A stretch of 37,575 nucleotides of DNA, taken from positions 1 through 37,575 of the forward strand of contig JANXSD010000012.1 in NCBI GenBank assembly GCA_025352785.1, written 5' to 3'. This stretch comes from Bacteroidota bacterium. GTDB lineage: Bacteria > Bacteroidota > Bacteroidia > AKYH767-A > OLB10. The first letter of the stretch is position 1; each line of letters begins with the position of its first letter. The translations under genes were made by a program, and so were the position numbers. Shown here piece after piece: positions 34,904 to 37,575 of this stretch. The notes beneath the pieces were generated by a model. That model saw nothing but the letters and a program-made list of their open reading frames with translations. It ran no database searches and was not told the DNA's origin.

Positions 34904-34930
34904 TAATCACCGCAAAACTTGCGGTGATTA
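34904..34930. repeat. 12-bp perfect hairpin
   Basis: TAATCACCGCAA (34904-34915), loop AAC, TTGCGGTGATTA (34919-34930). No T-run follows on either strand, so it is not a normal terminator. It lies between the hip operators and the 33-bp repeat array. The rest of 34828-35012 shows nothing I can name. Confidence 0.5.
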
Positions 34931-35012
34931 GCAGGTAAATCCGTTTGCCAAATCACTTAGAAACTGGTCATAATAATCATCACACTCTTCAATATCGGTA
35001 GGTAAAAATTGT

Positions 35013-35101
35013 ATTTACCCCCTTTCTGTTACAAAAAATAGGAAAATTTACCCCCTTTCTGTTACAAAATATCACAAAATTTACCCCATTTCTGTTACAA
35101 A
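35013..35101 (+). repeat. Three 23-bp direct repeats, 33-bp period
   Basis: Copies at 35013-35035, 35046-35068 and 35079-35101. Each reads ATTTACCCC, one variable base (C, C, A), then TTTCTGTTACAAA; the first two are identical and the third differs at one base. The period is exactly 33 bp both times, three helix turns, with 10-base spacers of differing sequence. The array ends 27 bases before the ATG of the ATPase gene. It looks like an operator array on one face of the helix; the spacers are too short for CRISPR. Confidence 0.8.
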
Positions 35102-35116
35102 TCAATAATTTTATCA

Positions 35117-35124
35117 TAAATTTG
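35117..35124 (+). promoter_or_regulatory. Candidate -7 element of the ATPase gene
   Basis: TAAATTTG matches TAnnTTTG exactly, 4 bases before the ATG at 35129. The expected -33 position falls inside the third direct repeat. If used, the transcript would have almost no leader, so this match is uncertain. Confidence 0.3.
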
Positions 35125-35128
35125 ATTC

Positions 35129-36508
35129 ATGTTTATACGATCAATAATACAGGAACTGGAAAAATGGGCAGCTCAGTCAACTCGTAAACCATTGGTTATA
35201 AGAGGTGCCAGACAAGTTGGGAAAACAACAGTTGTAAATCAGTTTGCCGACCAATTCGAACAATACATTTACCTGAACCTTGAGTTATCAGAAGATAGGG
35301 AGCCTTTTGAAAATTTCACAACAATTGAAGCATTGATTCAGTCCCTTTTCTTTATCAAAAATAAAACACTCAATTTAAAAAACAAGACCCTGATCTTTAT
35401 TGATGAAATACAAGAAGTGCCTGAAGCTCTCAATACACTCTGGTACTTTTATGAATCGGAACCGGGCATTGCAGTGATTGCTGCCGGAAGTATGTTGGAA
35501 ACATTATTCAATAAAAATATCAGCTTTCCGGTAGGGCGTGTTGAATATAAAATACTGCGGCCTGTTTCGTTTCCGGAATTTTTAGCTGCACTCGGAGAAA
35601 CGAAAGCACTGGAAGAAATGCAAAAAGTTCCATTATCCACTTTTGCTCACAATAAATTATTATCGCTATTTCATTCGTATGCACTGATTGGAGGTATGCC
35701 TGAAATTGTGAATCAATATATTCAACATAAAGATTTGTCATCATTAGCATCTTTATATGATTCGCTCATCACCTCCTATCTCGTTGATGTAGAAAAATAC
35801 GCATCAAATTTCTCACAGATTAATCATCTTCGTCATGCAATACGTTCCTCCTACCCGCAAGCCGGTAAAAGAATAAAATTTGAAGGATTCGGCAATTCAA
35901 CTTATCGTTCACGTGAAATGGGAGAATCATTACGCACTTTAGAAAATGCTTTACTACTACAGTTAATATATCCAACTACATCAACCATCTTACCAGTCGT
36001 ACCCGATATCAAAAAGTCACCACGGTTACAGGTATTAGATACCGGTATGCTAAATTTCTTTATAGGAATCCAAAAAGAAATAATGGGCACTCCCGATTTA
36101 AATAGTGTTTATCAGGGAACCATGATCGAACATTTAGTAGGTCAAGAACTACTCGCATTTAAATACAATGCATTAAGCAATTTGAATTTCTGGGTAAGAG
36201 AAAGAAAAAATTCATCAGCTGAAGTAGATTTCATTTATATGTATGAAGGGAAACTGATTCCAATAGAAGTAAAATCAGGAGCTGAGGGAAAATTAAAATC
36301 ATTACATCTTTTCATGGAAGAAGCTCCGCATAATTTAGCCATCAGGTTTTATGCAGGTGAATTAAGTATTACTGAATCCACATCTCCATCCGGCAAAAAA
36401 TTTCATTTATTAAACCTCCCCTATTACTTAGTTTCACAAATTGAAAATTATTTAATATGGTTTGAAAAAGAAATAAAAAAGCAAACTAAAACAGCAGCCA
36501 GAAAATAA
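35129..36508 (+). CDS. AAA-type ATPase with DUF4143 C-terminal domain
   Basis: A 459-residue ATP-binding protein. N-terminal P-loop domain: Walker A GARQVGKT (26-33), Walker B LIFIDEI (88-94), and AAGSMLE (118-124) as sensor region. The C-terminal DUF4143 part ends in a PD-(D/E)XK-like signature: Glu365-Val-Asp367 in NSSAEVDFIYMYEG, then Glu380-Val-Lys382 in PIEVKSG, which may be an active or a relic nuclease site. Proteins of this kind are common and variable in prokaryotes and their role is not known; mobile-element or defence links have been suggested. The upstream repeat array probably controls it. A small gene follows 30 bp later. Confidence 0.88.
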   Translation: MFIRSIIQELEKWAAQSTRKPLVIRGARQVGKTTVVNQFADQFEQYIYLNLELSEDREPFENFTTIEALIQSLFFIKNKTLNLKNKTLIFIDEIQEVPEALNTLWYFYESEPGIAVIAAGSMLETLFNKNISFPVGRVEYKILRPVSFPEFLAALGETKALEEMQKVPLSTFAHNKLLSLFHSYALIGGMPEIVNQYIQHKDLSSLASLYDSLITSYLVDVEKYASNFSQINHLRHAIRSSYPQAGKRIKFEGFGNSTYRSREMGESLRTLENALLLQLIYPTTSTILPVVPDIKKSPRLQVLDTGMLNFFIGIQKEIMGTPDLNSVYQGTMIEHLVGQELLAFKYNALSNLNFWVRERKNSSAEVDFIYMYEGKLIPIEVKSGAEGKLKSLHLFMEEAPHNLAIRFYAGELSITESTSPSGKKFHLLNLPYYLVSQIENYLIWFEKEIKKQTKTAARK

Positions 36509-36538
36509 CATCTAAATAATATTGTGGAAGACTCATCA

Positions 36539-36832
36539 ATGAAAAAAAATAAAGATCAGCTTTTCGAAGGAATCAAAGATTTAGTAAATAATTTCAATAA
36601 AATAATTGAAGTTCAGCTACCTGAATTAAAAATGGAAATCAATGGACTTATAAAATCCATGTGTACCGATGAACACAAGATTGAAAATACATTAGACAAT
36701 CTGCTTTCAATAACAATGTTTGGAAAAGGAAATGATTTATTTATTCAACTAATTGAATATTACAAAACAGTCGATCCGGAAGGTGCAGCATTTTATTGGA
36801 ACGAATACATTAAACAACAGGAAGAAGAATAA
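36539..36832 (+). CDS. Small protein of unknown function
   Basis: A 97-residue, largely helical, charged protein (MKKNKDQLFEGIKDLVNNFN, ending EAAFYWNEYI-like and KQQEEE). I do not recognise it. ATG 36539 is preferred; a GTG at 36524 would add five residues. It sits between the ATPase gene and the truncated metallophosphoesterase, in the same direction and closely spaced, so the three probably formed one operon. Confidence 0.65.
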   Translation: MKKNKDQLFEGIKDLVNNFNKIIEVQLPELKMEINGLIKSMCTDEHKIENTLDNLLSITMFGKGNDLFIQLIEYYKTVDPEGAAFYWNEYIKQQEEE

Positions 36833-36865
36833 TTTTTTTTTGAAACAAATAAAATGAACTAAGAT

Positions 36866-37054
36866 TTGAAAACACCTATTATACAATATTGCTCTGATTT
36901 ACACTTAGAGTTTTATGAAAAAGCTGATCATCTTCAAGCATTTCCGATTAAGCCGTTTGGTGATATTCTTATACTTGCAGGAGATATAGTTTTATTAAAA
37001 TTAATAAATAAATACGATGATTTTTTTAATTATAATACTATTGTCGGAGAATAA
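36866..37054 (+). pseudogene. Truncated metallophosphoesterase, 5' fragment
   Basis: Only the first 60 or so residues of a calcineurin-like metallophosphoesterase remain. The first metal motif SDLHLEF (Asp11, His13) and the second, ILAGDIV (Asp40), are intact, but the GNHE block and the later histidines are missing. The homologous part ends near NKYDDFFNY (about 37040), followed by a few unrelated residues and a stop. The start is TTG 36866, 33 bp after the preceding gene. Beyond the break lies the 3' end of an opposite-strand gene, so the truncation is due to a DNA junction rather than a point mutation. Confidence 0.65.
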
Positions 37055-37575
37055 TTATTTTGCTTTACTAATTCCAAATTTGTCTCAGATAATTTGCCAA
37101 CCGCCTCACTTTCGTATATATTCATAAACGTTGGAAAAATTGGGTCAGAATTCAGTAGGTCACTATTCGAAAGCAACTTTTTATACAAATAATATCGTGA
37201 GGCACTTATTGCTTCGTCAGTATAAACCAATGGTGAAAGAGAATCTAATGCAACAAGCTTTTCAAATATTGCATCAATAGGGTAAGTATCCGAATGTGTT
37301 CTTTGCGTACAAATAGGAGTGCCAGAACTGTTACAATCTAATTCTGGACCTAAAAGATGAGCAAACCAATGATTTGCATCATTAATAGGATCGATATACG
37401 GATAATATTCTCCTCCACCTGGAGTAGTAGCCACACCTTCCTGTACCGTAGCATCAATATCAAATTCGGATAAATACTCGAAAAAGTAATTATAATTTAT
37501 AGCTCCATAAGGTCCAATATAATTTTTGAAAATATTCCCATTATGAATTTGTTGGCCAATTACTGTATTGTAAGG
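37030..37575 (-). CDS. Probable secreted protein, C-terminal part (runs off the window)
   Basis: The frame is open from the right edge to a stop at 37030-37032, 181 residues; the gene's start lies outside the window, so the in-frame GTG at 37434 is not the real start. It contains NGNIFKNYIGPYGAINYNYF, EYYPYIDPINDANHWFAHLL, CNSSGTPICTQ and SRYYLYKKLLSNSDLLNSDP, which recall C-terminal parts of large T9SS-secreted Bacteroidetes surface proteins, from memory. No sorting domain follows; the frame ends soon after the junction with the metallophosphoesterase fragment, so its 3' end is probably cut off as well. Confidence 0.5.
   Translation of the reverse strand, partial: PYNTVIGQQIHNGNIFKNYIGPYGAINYNYFFEYLSEFDIDATVQEGVATTPGGGEYYPYIDPINDANHWFAHLLGPELDCNSSGTPICTQRTHSDTYPIDAIFEKLVALDSLSPLVYTDEAISASRYYLYKKLLSNSDLLNSDPIFPTFMNIYESEAVGKLSETNLELVKQNNYSPTIVL

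Noticed and set aside
35013-35101. Possible short CRISPR array
   Set aside because: Spacers are only 10 bases, there are only three copies and no cas gene is near; an operator array fits better.
28165-37050. Shared ACTATT(T)GT-like word at both truncation junctions as a target-site duplication
   Set aside because: The match is short, imperfect and in AT-rich sequence; chance explains it.
37030-37434. Start of the right-edge gene at GTG 37434
   Set aside because: The frame stays open and protein-like to the window edge, so the true start is outside.

Overview
The window is AT-rich DNA from a member of the Bacteroidetes. Three things point there: start sites with TTTG / TAnnTTTG promoter elements, several lipoproteins and secreted proteins with type IX secretion (T9SS) sorting domains, and a flexirubin-type pigment locus, a hallmark of this phylum.

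Bases 1-2230 hold a secreted protein of unknown function (its first base lies just outside the window) and a flavin-dependent halogenase-like enzyme, closed by a terminator. A Fic-domain AMP-transferase-like gene (2442-3872, minus) and a decayed stretch follow.

Bases 4222-23688 are the core of the window: a plus-strand flexirubin (aryl polyene plus dialkylresorcinol) biosynthesis locus. Tyrosine ammonia-lyase makes the 4-coumarate starter. Two acyl carrier proteins, three active ketosynthases, a chain-length factor, a ketoreductase and an ApeP-like dehydratase build the polyene. DarA and DarB make the dialkylresorcinol. A thioesterase, an LpxL-like acyltransferase, a BtrH-like acyltransferase, a phytoene-desaturase-like oxidoreductase and a methyltransferase tailor or join the parts. 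An ABC-2 transporter, a YdcF-like protein and two proteins of unknown function complete it. The locus starts at a near-perfect Bacteroidetes promoter whose transcript would begin with a 12-bp terminator-like hairpin. No aryl-ACP ligase, phosphopantetheinyl transferase or RND/LolA-type exporter is present in the window.

Bases 23949-27590 carry an S1/P1 nuclease, two lipoproteins on the minus strand and a FucP/GluP-type sugar transporter. Bases 27645-30500 are a graveyard: a broken CHU_C (T9SS type B) protein, a 5'-truncated GloVer-repeat T9SS cargo with stops and a frameshift, and an IS1380-family transposase remnant. A DUF4331 T9SS cargo (30550-32625, minus) is intact.

Bases 33234-34827 encode a HipBST-type tripartite toxin-antitoxin system (minus strand) preceded by three matching operator palindromes 40-41 bp apart. 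Next to it, three 23-bp direct repeats with an exact 33-bp period lie just upstream of a DUF4143 AAA-type ATPase gene. A small unknown gene, a truncated metallophosphoesterase and the 3' part of a minus-strand gene running off the right edge end the window.
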